DNA of 64,000 bases, taken from positions 124,001-188,000 of the forward strand of contig CBDFGN010000006.1 in assembly GCA_965247065.1 (NCBI GenBank), given 5' to 3'. Made by a program: the position numbers and the translations under genes. Of the stretch, positions 27,972 through 37,674 are shown piece by piece (the stretch's first letter is position 1; each line of letters opens with the position of its first letter). The stretch comes from CBDFGN01 sp965247065 (GTDB taxonomy: Bacteria; Bacteroidota; Bacteroidia; Cytophagales; Cyclobacteriaceae). A model generated the notes under the pieces. That model had not been told where the DNA came from. It did no database searches and was given only the letters and a program-made list of their open reading frames with translations.

Positions 27972-30080
27972 ATGACCCAGGAAGATTCTTTCGGTTCAAG
28001 ATCCCCTGAACTGAGACTAGGGTGGCCTGTAAATAAGAAGATTTTGCTCAAGGCATTCCGGTTGGCCTCTATGGCCAAATCAATGGCCGAGGTTTATGAG
28101 CAGAATAGTAGTATTACAGCGAAGTATGTCCACGCCACCTCAAGGGGGCATGAAGCGATCCAGATCACGGTTGGACTCCAAATGAGATCTTACGATTATG
28201 CTTCGTTGTACTATCGTGATGATTCAATGTTGCTAGCTTTAGGTTTTGAACCCTTCGAATTGATGCTTCAGTTGCTGGCCAAGCGGGATGACCCCTTTTC
28301 GGGCGGGCGAAGCTATTACTGCCATCCTAATGTAAAGCAGGAAAATCTTCCGACAATTCCTCATCAAAGTTCTGCAACCGGTATGCAAGCGATTCCTGCA
28401 ACCGGCATGGCTCAGGGCATTGCATTTTTGGAATACCAGAATATCCGTAAAAGAAAGAAAAAACCGGTGGTTTTATGTTCTATTGGAGACGGAGCTTTAA
28501 CCGAGGGAGAGGTTTCCGAGGCTATTCAGATGGCAGTTCTTAAGCAATTGCCAATTATCTACCTGGTCCAGGACAATGACTGGGGAATCTCCGCCCGGGG
28601 AGATGAGATGAGGGCTATGGACGCCTATCAATTCGGTTCAGGATTTACAGGATTACGAAGAATGCGTATTGATGGGTCGGAATTTGTGGAATCCTACCTT
28701 GGATTTGAGGAAGCTTTAGACTATGTCCGTCGTACCAGAAAACCCGTACTGATACATGCAAAATGCCCCTTACTAGGGCATCATACCTCTGGCGTAAGAA
28801 AGGAATGGTATCGGTCTGAAGAGGACTTGCACCTTCATCAAAAGTCCGACCCCCATGAGAAGATGTTTAGGTATCTGGTTGAACAGGGTTTTTCCGAGAA
28901 GGAATTATCAAGCATTGAGGCATCTGCTGTTGAAACGACCAAGGAGGCATTCCGAAGGGCTCTTGAGGCTCCCGATCCTGATCCCCTAGGTGTCGTCGAT
29001 CACGTTTTTGCGCCTACTCCAATTGTTAAGGAAAGGGGAAAACGAAACCCGACCGGCGCTGAGAAAATATTAATGGTTGATGCGGCTCTTCATGCAACCG
29101 AGGAGATTATGAACCAAAATCCAGAGGTGGTATTCTATGGGCAAGATGTGGGGGAAAATTTAGGAGGGGTCTTTCGGGAGGCGGCCCATTTAGCCGAAAA
29201 ATTTGGACCGCAAAGGGTTTTTAATACTCCTATTCAAGAGGCGTATATAATCGGATCATCAGCCGGGATGACGGCGGCTGGATGTAAACCGATTGTGGAA
29301 ATCCAATTCGCTGATTATTTGTGGCCTGGGATAAACCAACTGGCGGAAGAGATTTCAAAGAGTTGTTATTTGACGATGGGCAGATTTCGAATTCAGTCTC
29401 TCATCCGGGTTCCCATCGGGGCTTATGGCGGTGGTGGACCCTATCACTCAGGGAGTATCGAGTCCACTTTATTGAATATCAGGGGCATAAAGGTAGTATA
29501 TCCTTCTAATGCGGCCGATATGAAAGGATTGTTCAAAGCCGCTTTTCACGACCCTAATCCGGTGGTAATGTTAGAGCACAAAGGGTTATACTGGTCTAAA
29601 GTTCCGGGAACCCAAGATGCCAAAACCTATGAACCTGATTCTGACTACATTATCCCCCTAGGCAAAGCCCGGGTATTCCAAAAGGCTTCAGACGACAAAG
29701 TTAGGCTGGGTGATACATTGGTAGTTATTACGTACGGTATGGGAGTTTTCTGGGCTCAGCAGGCTTCAGTGAATTTTCCGGGTCTGGTGGAGATATTGGA
29801 TCTAAGAACCCTAAATCCACTGGACTGGATTTCTGTTGTTCAATCCGTAAAGAGACACAACAAAGCACTAATCCTTACGGAGGAGCCGTTAATGAACTCC
29901 TTTGCAGAGTCCTTGGCTGGCCGATTATCAAATGAGTGTTTCCAAAACCTGGATGCCCCAATTGGCCTAATTGGTTCTCAATCCCTTCCAGCGGTTCCGT
30001 TGAATGTAGAACTTGAGTTGGAAATGTTACCCAACCCTGAAAAGGTGCAGCTGGAGATTGGGAAATTGTTACAAGACTGA
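27972..30080 (+). CDS. 2-oxoacid dehydrogenase E1, fused alpha and beta subunits
   Basis: This 702-residue thiamine-diphosphate enzyme decarboxylates a 2-oxoacid (branched-chain type or pyruvate) and reductively acylates an E2 lipoyl domain. The alpha part (residues ~1-340) has the ThDP motif GDGALTEGEVSEAIQMA...VQDNDWG. The beta part (about 360-702) has YGQDVGENLGGVFREAAHLAEKFGPQRVFNTPIQEAYIIGSSAGM and QFADYLWPGINQL. The fusion is common in Bacteroidota and usually labelled 2-oxoisovalerate dehydrogenase; substrate cannot be decided here. E2 and E3 genes are absent nearby. It is convergent with the Omp85 gene, one base apart. Confidence 0.9.
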   Translation: MTQEDSFGSRSPELRLGWPVNKKILLKAFRLASMAKSMAEVYEQNSSITAKYVHATSRGHEAIQITVGLQMRSYDYASLYYRDDSMLLALGFEPFELMLQLLAKRDDPFSGGRSYYCHPNVKQENLPTIPHQSSATGMQAIPATGMAQGIAFLEYQNIRKRKKKPVVLCSIGDGALTEGEVSEAIQMAVLKQLPIIYLVQDNDWGISARGDEMRAMDAYQFGSGFTGLRRMRIDGSEFVESYLGFEEALDYVRRTRKPVLIHAKCPLLGHHTSGVRKEWYRSEEDLHLHQKSDPHEKMFRYLVEQGFSEKELSSIEASAVETTKEAFRRALEAPDPDPLGVVDHVFAPTPIVKERGKRNPTGAEKILMVDAALHATEEIMNQNPEVVFYGQDVGENLGGVFREAAHLAEKFGPQRVFNTPIQEAYIIGSSAGMTAAGCKPIVEIQFADYLWPGINQLAEEISKSCYLTMGRFRIQSLIRVPIGAYGGGGPYHSGSIESTLLNIRGIKVVYPSNAADMKGLFKAAFHDPNPVVMLEHKGLYWSKVPGTQDAKTYEPDSDYIIPLGKARVFQKASDDKVRLGDTLVVITYGMGVFWAQQASVNFPGLVEILDLRTLNPLDWISVVQSVKRHNKALILTEEPLMNSFAESLAGRLSNECFQNLDAPIGLIGSQSLPAVPLNVELELEMLPNPEKVQLEIGKLLQD

Positions 30081-30081
30081 T

Positions 30082-32547
30082 CTAAAAGGGATATCCCACC
30101 CCTAAATTGTACACCACCAACTCATTAGCGGAACTGTTGTCAAACGGAGGATTATTGTAGCCGGGAATCCATACCAGACGGTCGCCATCGGGTCTTGAGG
30201 GATCGTAGATCTTTATTCCGGCATCAAGCCTGACTATAAGGAAGGAGAAATTTAGCCTAATGCCTGCCCCAGTACCCACAGCAATTTCCTTGTAAAATTG
30301 TCCGGCTCTAAACTGTGAACCCGGTCGAGCTGCCTCGTCGTTAATTGTCCAAACATTTCCGGCATCCACGAATAGCGCATCCTCCACAAAGCCCAAAATC
30401 TTGCGACGAAACTCAAAGCTGGATTGGATGAGTATCTCGCCTTGTTGCTCGAAGCGAATATCGTATTCTCCATTGAGGATAGGTTGATAGGAGCCAGGGC
30501 CCAATCTTCGAGGCCTCCAAGCCCTGATGCTATTACTACCCCCGGCAAACAGGTACTTCTCGTAAGGCAAAACTCCATTGGAACCATATGGTATCGCCAC
30601 GCCCAAGTTGACCCTGATGGCAATAATACTAGAGTTTAGGAGTTCTTTTCTGGATCGGTAGTCAATATTGGCCTTTAGGTATTGATAAATAATGCTGTCC
30701 GCAATAAAACTTGGTTCCCAGACATTAAACACTAACCCGCCACTTTCGCCATATAATCTTACCGATGAGGAAGAGCCCCGGTCGCTTGTATATCCACCGA
30801 AATCAAGAATGGCAGTGCCATTAATACTGGTGACCACGGAAGGTTCAAAGGTGTTTCGCAGATTATTGCCCTGCGCTGCCAGAGAATCGAGCCTCTGCTG
30901 GAAGAGCCTTCCCTCCTGGGTTTCGGTTTTTATTCTGGATTGTATGTAACTGAAGTCTGCAAACTTGACGTTGTACAAGTGGTTACGACGGCTTCGCCAG
31001 CTATATCCCATGGAAGTATTCACATTCCATCTTAGGTACTCAGGCCTGTCGGTCCAACGTCCGCCGGCAGATAGATTGGTCCGTGAATCCAACTCACCCA
31101 TCCGATTCTTAATCCCTCTTGTAGGAGGGATTACAAATCGGGGTATACTTAAAACAGCGCCACCGTTAATTTCGGTGCTAAATAATCCTGCAGTCTCACT
31201 GGTTGCAGCCGGCACTCCATCCCGGCCCCCACTAAAATTTATGTCGAGAATCTCCAAACCTCGAAGTGGGTTTCGATTCCTAAAATTTACACTTCCAAAT
31301 GGGCCGGGCAGACCCTGGGAATAGCTGAAACCTACTTCCGCGGTCGTTTGGAACTTCTTTAAGGGGCTGGTGAAAATATGGGCGACGAATTCTCCACCTG
31401 TCGTGTCATAGTTTATATTAATGAACTTGAAGATGTCGAGGTTAGCCAATTGTCTTTGGGTCTGAAGCGACCGCTCGCGATTGTACAAATCTCAGGGGTA
31501 AATGAAAACTCTCTGATCCAGAACCTGGCGCTTGTATCTATCTTTGTAATATTGGTAGGTAATGCCCTGGTAATGAGCAAAATCGCGAGAGAAGGTCATA
31601 TTCGCCAGATTGGCATCGATAGTGAATATAACTGAGTCAATTGTGAAAATACGGTGATTGTGATCCGGTCCTGGTTGAGCGATATACGCCTCAACGGCAA
31701 CCCTATTTGGACCCCAGGCCGTATCAACGTTCAGCGTTATATATTGCCGGTTGAAATCGTAGTAACCATTATTTTTCAGTAGGTTATAAATTCTGTCTCT
31801 CTCCGCCTCTAACTTTGCCTGATCATAATTCTCCTCGGGCTCAATCTCGGTTTGATCCTGGTTTGCCGTCATTAAATCCCGAATGTTATTATCCGTTGAG
31901 GTAAAGAAGATCGTATCGATTCGGTGAGGCTCACTTTCTGTGATCTGGTAGGTAAGTTTGACCATCTTTTTGAGTTGCTCTTCCTGATAGTCAACCTGGG
32001 CCCTGAAGTACCCTTTAGAGTTTAGATAGAACTTCATTTGGTCCATGGTTAGCTCGGAGGTGGTGCGATCATATAGCGACAACGGTTCACCCCACCTCAT
32101 CAGCAGATTACCTTCGTTCAGAGTTTTGTCCAGCTTCGCTAGTTTCTTACCCTTCTTCTTTCTAAGACGCTCAGCTTTCTTCGGTCGATTGGAGTTCTCT
32201 TTGATGCGGCTATCGAATTCTCGTTCTGCAGTGGCGTGCTTGGCCTGAACCTCCTCGGTGTCGTATCTCTTTAGCCCCATTTGATACAAAGAGACATAAG
32301 GAGAGAAAATGATCAGGAAACGTCTATTGGGCTTAGTTTGATGCAGAGCCTCTAATTCGTCGGTGCGAACATTTTCATTACCTTTAATTTCTTGCTTGCG
32401 GAATACCTTTTCTCCGGGTTTCAAGAAGCGTGTCCCCAGGCAACCTGTTAGGGCTAAAGCCAGGCAAACAAGTGCAATGCTATGGACCGACGACTTCAAG
32501 ATAGACGATAAAAGAGAAATGGTATCAAAGGGCGTCTTAAAGTTCAT
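30082..32547 (-). pseudogene. Omp85 (BamA/TamA-like) outer-membrane protein with in-frame TGA
   Basis: This single ~820-codon frame codes for a lipoprotein-type Omp85 protein acting in outer-membrane protein insertion. The signal peptide ends in a LALTGC lipobox. POTRA-like segments follow (FRKQEIKGNENVRTDELEAL; YLNSKGYFRAQVDYQEE). The C-terminal 16-strand barrel has the Omp85 hallmark FAGGSNSIRAWRPRRLGPG. TGA at 31492-31494 interrupts it within YP(stop)DLYNRERSLQTQRQL, where a Gly codon (GGA) is expected. The frame is otherwise open on both sides. A TTG at 31488 could restart only a signal-less barrel. The start is the ATG at 32547, overlapping the divergent methyltransferase start; a TTG start a few codons later would avoid the overlap. 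Confidence 0.85.
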
Positions 32548-33265
32548 AAAATCCCTTAAGATAAAGAAATACCGGGAGGCGGAACTAAGATTTTTGGTAG
32601 AAGGATCCAAGTGTGTACTCGAGGTGCTTCGGTCTGATTTTAACCTCCAATTTATAATTGGCAGCCCCAAATTCCTGAGTGAGCATCAGGATCAAATAGG
32701 GCTTGCAGGATGTGAGATCTATCAGGCAAGTCAGACTCAAATCGAATCGGTTGGATCTCTCAAATCAAACGACGCAGCCATAGCCGTATCCTTTATGAAG
32801 CCCAATGGCCCCTCTGAAATTGCGGCCGGTCAGTACGGCCTGGTCCTGGATAAGATTAACGATCCGGGAAACCTTGGAACTCTCCTGAGGATCGCGGATT
32901 GGTATGGCATAAAAAACGTGATTTGTTCAAGGAGCACCACCGACTTTTATAACCCCAAAGTAATTCAGGCCAGTATGGGCTCCTTCACCAGGGTCGAAGC
33001 GTATTACACTGATCTCAAGAAGTATTTGGAATTCACAGATCGGCCGATTTATGGAGCCTTCCTCAAAGGCGATAATATTCACCAGGTCGATTTTGATGAA
33101 CAGGGCTTTGTACTGCTGGGTGGCGAATCGCAGGGAATTCGACCTGAGTTACGAGAGTTGGTTAGGAAAAGAATCGCTATTCCGAGTTATGGAGGGGCCG
33201 AATCACTGAACGTTGCGGTGGCGGCAGCAGTCATTTGTGATAATATCAAGAGAACTACTGGTTAG
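32519..33265 (+). CDS. SpoU/TrmH-type RNA 2'-O-methyltransferase
   Basis: This SAM-dependent methyltransferase of the SPOUT class modifies rRNA or tRNA ribose. From ATG 32519 the protein has 248 residues. An N-terminal substrate-binding domain (KKYREAELRFLVEGSKCVLEVL) is followed by the knotted catalytic domain with motif 1 LVLDKINDPGNLGTLLRIADW, motif 2 VLLGGESQGIRPEL and motif 3 IPSYGGAESLNVAVAAAVICD. Upstream in-frame starts back to 32363 would extend antisense through the Omp85 signal peptide and lack family similarity. The gene overlaps the YhhQ gene end by four bases (convergent). Confidence 0.93.
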   Translation: MVSKGVLKFIKSLKIKKYREAELRFLVEGSKCVLEVLRSDFNLQFIIGSPKFLSEHQDQIGLAGCEIYQASQTQIESVGSLKSNDAAIAVSFMKPNGPSEIAAGQYGLVLDKINDPGNLGTLLRIADWYGIKNVICSRSTTDFYNPKVIQASMGSFTRVEAYYTDLKKYLEFTDRPIYGAFLKGDNIHQVDFDEQGFVLLGGESQGIRPELRELVRKRIAIPSYGGAESLNVAVAAAVICDNIKRTTG

Positions 33266-34065
33266 AACACGGAGCCGCTCTTTTCGGCGGCTTCGTTGGC
33301 CAACCTTTCGGCTTCCTCTTTTCCAAGATACAAATCAATGATGTAATGAGCCAGGTAGATAAGTGGGGTTAGCAATATAGCCATGGAGAATTTGTAGATG
33401 TAGTTGATGATTCCAACTGATATTACCTGCCCCACCGACCAGTTTCCAAAAATGTAAAACGCAATCGCCAGTACTATGAAACTGTCTACGAATTGGGAAA
33501 CCAAGGTAGAACCGGTAGCCCGAAGCCATACCCATTTGCTACCGGTTATTCGGCGAAGCTTTTGAAATATAAAAACATCAATTAACTGTGCTACGAGGAA
33601 AGCAGTGAGGGAACCAATGATTATCCCTAGCCCCTGTCGAAAGATTTTCCGAAAGGCGAAGTCAATGTCAAATGAGTTGCCCCCAATGTCCGTCCGGTTT
33701 AGATCTAACCAGAATTCTGCTGGCGGCAGGACAGTTACCACCGCGATGATCAGGAAGATGTAGCCCACCAGATACGCCGTCAAAAAGCTTATTCTCCTAA
33801 CCCCTTCCTTCCCAAAATATTCATTTATAACGTCAGTGGTTATGAAAACAACAGGCCAGATAACGGCACCAGCCGTAAGGTTGAAATCCAGGACCAACCC
33901 CTCGAACAAATGGATGTTGGCCGGTGCAACTCCAATAGTGGACTCCAGCGAGAATATCTTAACCCCAACGAGTTCGGCAATGATGGCATTGGTCAGGAAG
34001 ATCCCTGAAAGGAATATGAACAGCTTGGCTTTTTTGTCTCCTAAAACACTGGTCATGACGGTCAT
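33262..34065 (-). CDS. queuosine precursor transporter (YhhQ/VUT family)
   Basis: This 267-residue inner-membrane protein has about six transmembrane helices. It shows the family pattern NIIAE-like NAIIAELVGVKIF, FITTDVINEYFGKEGVR and LVSQFVDSFIVLAIAFY. Members import queuine or 7-cyano-7-deazaguanine for tRNA modification. No queuosine biosynthesis gene is nearby and no preQ1 riboswitch is seen. Its start overlaps the RNase Z stop by ATGA, so the two are co-translated. A second Met at codon 4 is an equally possible start. Confidence 0.88.
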   Translation of the reverse strand: MTVMTSVLGDKKAKLFIFLSGIFLTNAIIAELVGVKIFSLESTIGVAPANIHLFEGLVLDFNLTAGAVIWPVVFITTDVINEYFGKEGVRRISFLTAYLVGYIFLIIAVVTVLPPAEFWLDLNRTDIGGNSFDIDFAFRKIFRQGLGIIIGSLTAFLVAQLIDVFIFQKLRRITGSKWVWLRATGSTLVSQFVDSFIVLAIAFYIFGNWSVGQVISVGIINYIYKFSMAILLTPLIYLAHYIIDLYLGKEEAERLANEAAEKSGSVF

Positions 34066-34979
34066 TCCTGGATCTCAAAGGTCTTTCCTTCAATGGCCAG
34101 CTCCGAATTTGGGAAGGCATCTTGAGCCTCTTGCAACAAATCTCTCAATTCCTTATAACGGATTGAGAAATGACCGATTACTAGCTTACTGACCTTGGCT
34201 TTTGAGGCAATTGTGCCGGCCTGCCTGGCGGTGGAGTGGTAGGTGGAAGCTGCTCTTTGCTCCATATCTGACATAAACGTTACCTCATGATAAAGCAAGT
34301 CAACTCCCTTAACCAATTCAACCAAGTTGGCATCGAAGCGAGTGTCTGAACAATAGGCATAAGACTGCGATCTCCTTGGAGGTAATGTATAATCAGAATT
34401 CTTGTATGTGACTTTGCCTGATTCATCCTCTATGTCGATGCCTTTTTTCAAGGCATTACGATCTGCCACTGGAATGTGGTCGTTAATTTTGTCTTTTCGA
34501 AGCCTTCGAGGCTTCGGCTTCTCCTGGAATTTAAATCCACAGCAGCTTATCCTGTGAGAAAGGGGTATTGTTTCCACTTGAAGATTGTCGTCCTCAAGTA
34601 TGATGTATGATTTTTTGGTGTCCAATTCCACTAATGAAACCTCAAAGGTTAATACTGTTTCCGAGTACCTAAGCTGTACCGTCAAAATCTCGGCAATTCC
34701 TGGAGGACAATAAATTTTCAGAGGCTGGGTGCGATGGTGCAGGTTCATGGTCAACAGCAATCCCATAAGCCCGAGATAATGATCTCCGTGCAAATGGCTA
34801 ATGAACACATGACTTATTTTGGTGGCGGGAATTTTGTATTTCCGAAGTCGGGTTTGCGTTCCTTCGCCGCAGTCAATAAGGAAGTAGTAATTGTGCAAAT
34901 GAAGTACTTGGGAAGTTTGATGCCGGTTGTGGGCAGGGGCGGCAGAGTTCGAACCCAAGATTGTTAATTCAAAGTTCAA
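34062..34979 (-). CDS. rnz: ribonuclease Z
   Basis: RNase Z removes the 3' trailer from tRNA precursors. The 305-residue metallo-beta-lactamase-fold protein has the signature SHLHGDHYLGLMG (zinc ligands His62, His64, Asp66, His67). It starts with the typical ILGSNSAAPAHNRHQTSQVL and also has FLIDCGEGTQTRLRK, AYCSDTRFD and LYHEVTF. The C-terminal HSTARQAG and LVIGHFSIRY supply the remaining ligands. The three tRNA genes at 44.6-45.0 kb do not encode CCA, so a 3' processing enzyme is needed. It lies 17 bases after the STAS gene. Confidence 0.94.
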   Translation of the reverse strand: MNFELTILGSNSAAPAHNRHQTSQVLHLHNYYFLIDCGEGTQTRLRKYKIPATKISHVFISHLHGDHYLGLMGLLLTMNLHHRTQPLKIYCPPGIAEILTVQLRYSETVLTFEVSLVELDTKKSYIILEDDNLQVETIPLSHRISCCGFKFQEKPKPRRLRKDKINDHIPVADRNALKKGIDIEDESGKVTYKNSDYTLPPRRSQSYAYCSDTRFDANLVELVKGVDLLYHEVTFMSDMEQRAASTYHSTARQAGTIASKAKVSKLVIGHFSIRYKELRDLLQEAQDAFPNSELAIEGKTFEIQE

Positions 34980-34996
34980 ATGGCTTTGCGGCTTCC

Positions 34997-35377
34997 CTAC
35001 CCGTTATCTTCCGTGTTCAGGTCGTTTTCGATTTCGTTCATTACGATGGCGTCAACTGATTCCTCTACAGATGGAAGAATTGTCAAGACATTGTCCAGTT
35101 GTGAAATCTTAATGAGCTTCATGACATGCTCGGAGATACACGATATAACGAACATGCCTCCGCTTTCATGAAAGATTCGGTTTCCAACCAGCAAGGCACT
35201 TAGTCCCGAGGAATCTATGTACTTTACCTGCTCCAAATCCAAAACCAGATTTCGACTACCTTCCGCCTGGTGAGTTACAAAATCAGACTTCAGCATCGGT
35301 GCAATGCTAGAGTCCAGTTTGTCTTCATCAAGTTTGAAGAGCAAGTATTTTTCTTGTTTGTCAACTGAATATTTCAT
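34997..35377 (-). CDS. STAS-domain anti-sigma factor antagonist-like protein
   Basis: This 126-residue single STAS domain shows FKLDEDKLDSSIAPMLKSDF, LVLDLEQVKYIDSSGLSALLVGNRIF and a C-terminal helix. The conserved phosphorylatable Ser of the DSSGLS motif is present (residue 56 or 57). Such proteins take part in partner-switching with anti-sigma kinases. No RsbW-like kinase gene is adjacent. A 20-residue acidic tail (SVDAIVMNEIENDLNTEDNG) is unusual. It is the first of three closely spaced minus-strand genes with rnz and the transporter. Confidence 0.88.
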   Translation of the reverse strand: MKYSVDKQEKYLLFKLDEDKLDSSIAPMLKSDFVTHQAEGSRNLVLDLEQVKYIDSSGLSALLVGNRIFHESGGMFVISCISEHVMKLIKISQLDNVLTILPSVEESVDAIVMNEIENDLNTEDNG

Positions 35378-35429
35378 GCAAGTGCTGGGGGTTTAGATTC
35401 CTAAAATAGGTCTTTTTGCTAATTTTATT

Positions 35430-36374
35430 CTAACTAATCGATCTTAATATATTTTGCTCGATTCGCCCTTCTAGGCTACCCGAATCATAGGTTTTCAAAT
35501 CTTCTCCAGTAACCTTTGTGAACAGCTCAATGTAACGTTGGGAAATAAGTTCCACAATGACATCTGATATTTTCGGCACGACTTGACCCGGCAAACCCTG
35601 AAACCCATTGTCAATAAGCCATTGGCGGGTAAACTCTTTGGATAAATGCTTCTGCTGATCACCTTGCTCCTGTCGTTTTTTGTAACCATCCAGATAAAAG
35701 TACCTGCTGGAATCCGGGGTGTGAATCTCGTCCAGCAAATAGATCTTTCCGTTACGTTTCCCAAATTCATATTTGGTATCTACTAGGATCAACCCCTGAC
35801 CGTGGGCGAAACTTGTTCCGTAATCAAATAGATCCTTGGTGTACTTTTCTATTAGGAGGTACTCCGACTCCGGCACGAGCTCCCGGTCAATAATTTCCTG
35901 CGGGCTTATATCCTCATCATGCCCTTCTTCAGCCTTTGTTGCTGGTGTAATTATAGGTTCCGGAAGTCGATCGTTTTCGCTTAGTCCTTCAGCCAGCGCC
36001 ACACCACACAGCGCACGCTTCCCGAGGTTGTATTCCCGCCAGGCGTGCCCAGTAAGATACCCTCGTATCACCATCTCCACTGGATAAGGATCACATCTTA
36101 ATCCTATGCTTACGTTGGGGTCCGGTGTCTCTAAAAGCCAGTTGGGAACCAAATGCTGTGTCTCTTTTAGAAATTTGGCCGCTATTTGATTTAATATCTG
36201 CCCCTTAAACGGGATTTGGCGGGGTAGAATAAAGTCAAAAGCCGAAATCCGGTCGGTGGCAACAACCGCTAACCTGTCACCAAGGTGATACACATCCCTA
36301 ACCTTTCCTCTGTAAAAGCCTGTCTGCCCGGGAAAGGAATAACTCGTTTCGAAAATAGTGCTGGCCAACGACAT
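35430..36374 (-). CDS. purC: phosphoribosylaminoimidazole-succinocarboxamide synthase
   Basis: SAICAR synthetase joins CAIR and aspartate using ATP in purine synthesis. The 314-residue protein shows YRGKVRDVYHLGDRLAVVATDRISAFDFILPRQIPFKGQILNQIA at the N-terminus. It also has PVEMVIRGYLTGHAWREY, EGHDEDIS and LILVDTKYEFGKRNGKIYLLDEIHTPDSSRY. This is the long Bacteroidota/eukaryote-like form. Its ATG overlaps the stop of the upstream repeat-protein gene (TAATG). Confidence 0.96.
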   Translation of the reverse strand: MSLASTIFETSYSFPGQTGFYRGKVRDVYHLGDRLAVVATDRISAFDFILPRQIPFKGQILNQIAAKFLKETQHLVPNWLLETPDPNVSIGLRCDPYPVEMVIRGYLTGHAWREYNLGKRALCGVALAEGLSENDRLPEPIITPATKAEEGHDEDISPQEIIDRELVPESEYLLIEKYTKDLFDYGTSFAHGQGLILVDTKYEFGKRNGKIYLLDEIHTPDSSRYFYLDGYKKRQEQGDQQKHLSKEFTRQWLIDNGFQGLPGQVVPKISDVIVELISQRYIELFTKVTGEDLKTYDSGSLEGRIEQNILRSIS

Positions 36375-37669
36375 TAGTAGTAATGTGTGTCAACCAGCTT
36401 TCCCCTCGGGTTGTACGTATTCCATTCACCATATTTTTGGCCATCTCTGTAATCTCCATGTTCAGCTGCCCTGCCATTCTTGTGAAATCGGGTATAAGGG
36501 CCTGACTTCTTTCCTTTTACGAATTCGGTTTGGGATTTCACCTGGCCGTTACCAAGGTATTGCTTTTCAACTCCGGTCTTTTCTCCGGCCACTAGTCGTT
36601 CATCCATGATCAATTTGCCCGCCTCTGAGTGAAAACTTCGGACCCCATCGGCCTCACCGTCTTTATGGGGTTCTTTCATTTTTAGGTTGCCATTCTCCCA
36701 GTGCTCCTCCCAGGTTCCAACCGGAACCAGTAGTTTGAATTCCTTAGTCCACTCAACATTGCCGTTTTCGAAGTAGGAAGTGATCTTTTGATTGGCCTCT
36801 TTCTGATTATAGAGAATTATCTCCTTAGGCAGGCCGCTGGGATAGTATTTCTTGTTTTCACCAATGCGAAATCCTTCATCGTAATAATAGTAATGTTTTG
36901 GATTGCCGTTGGGATAGAAACCGCGATTTTCGCCATCGAGTTTGCCCTCGAGATAATGTCCTTCCACTAGCAAATTTTCATTGCTATCCCAAATCCTAAA
37001 AACGCCCGTTTTTCCCCCTTCCAAATGGTGGAATTCAGTATCCAGGCTCCCATTGGGATGATAAGTTTTGAAATAACCATGCAGTCTGCCGTTTTCGTAA
37101 TTGGCCTCGGTGAAAGGAGTGCCATCCTGATAATAAACCCTATGTACGCCGTTTGGAACCCCGTTCAGGTAATGGCCCTCCTCTCGCAGCGCGCCCCCCT
37201 CATAGTAGTGTCTTATTAACCCTTGGAGTTTGCCCTGCTTAAAGGAGCCTTCATTTTTTACTGTACCACTGTTATAAAAAGTTGTAAGCTGGTCCACGAG
37301 GGTATCATTCTGAAATACGGCCTCTTGTAAAAGCTGCTCGTCCTCGTCATAAACGAAGAATAAGCCATGCTTTAATCCAGACTGATAATGGGCTTCGACC
37401 CGAAGATGACCATTGGGATAATATTCCGAAAAATACCCTTCCTTCTTCCCATCTTCAAAAGTGCCCTTTGCAGACATTGTGCCGTCTTGAAAGAAGCGAA
37501 AGTAGTCGCCTTCCAATTTTGGTTGAACCTCCTCTGACAGGTAATAGGCCTCCTTTATTACTTGCTGAGATGAGTCCCAATACGTGATAATCCTTTTCTG
37601 GGATAGGGATCTACTTGAAATCAGGAAAACGTGAGCCAAGATAAGAACCGGCAAGAGGCGCTTGTGCAT
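36374..37669 (-). CDS. secreted YwqK/MORN-like repeat protein
   Basis: From ATG 37669 the protein has 431 residues: a signal peptide (MHKRLLPVLILAHVFLISSRSLS) followed by about fifteen ~23-residue repeats of the form YYxNGxLxxExxYxxGxxxGxxxxY. Examples are YYPNGHLRVEAHYQSGLKHG and FHKNGRAAEHGDYRDGQKYG. The repeats resemble those of proteins annotated YwqK-family antitoxin, but there is no toxin gene here, and export argues against that role. Starting 19 codons earlier would overlap the thiolase gene. It lies five bases after the thiolase stop and overlaps purC by one base. Function is unknown. Confidence 0.8.
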   Translation of the reverse strand: MHKRLLPVLILAHVFLISSRSLSQKRIITYWDSSQQVIKEAYYLSEEVQPKLEGDYFRFFQDGTMSAKGTFEDGKKEGYFSEYYPNGHLRVEAHYQSGLKHGLFFVYDEDEQLLQEAVFQNDTLVDQLTTFYNSGTVKNEGSFKQGKLQGLIRHYYEGGALREEGHYLNGVPNGVHRVYYQDGTPFTEANYENGRLHGYFKTYHPNGSLDTEFHHLEGGKTGVFRIWDSNENLLVEGHYLEGKLDGENRGFYPNGNPKHYYYYDEGFRIGENKKYYPSGLPKEIILYNQKEANQKITSYFENGNVEWTKEFKLLVPVGTWEEHWENGNLKMKEPHKDGEADGVRSFHSEAGKLIMDERLVAGEKTGVEKQYLGNGQVKSQTEFVKGKKSGPYTRFHKNGRAAEHGDYRDGQKYGEWNTYNPRGKLVDTHYY

Positions 37670-37674
37670 GGGAA

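Noticed and set aside
36374..37669. Toxin-antitoxin system suggested by the YwqK-antitoxin label
   Set aside because: No toxin-like gene adjoins either repeat protein, and both have signal peptides.
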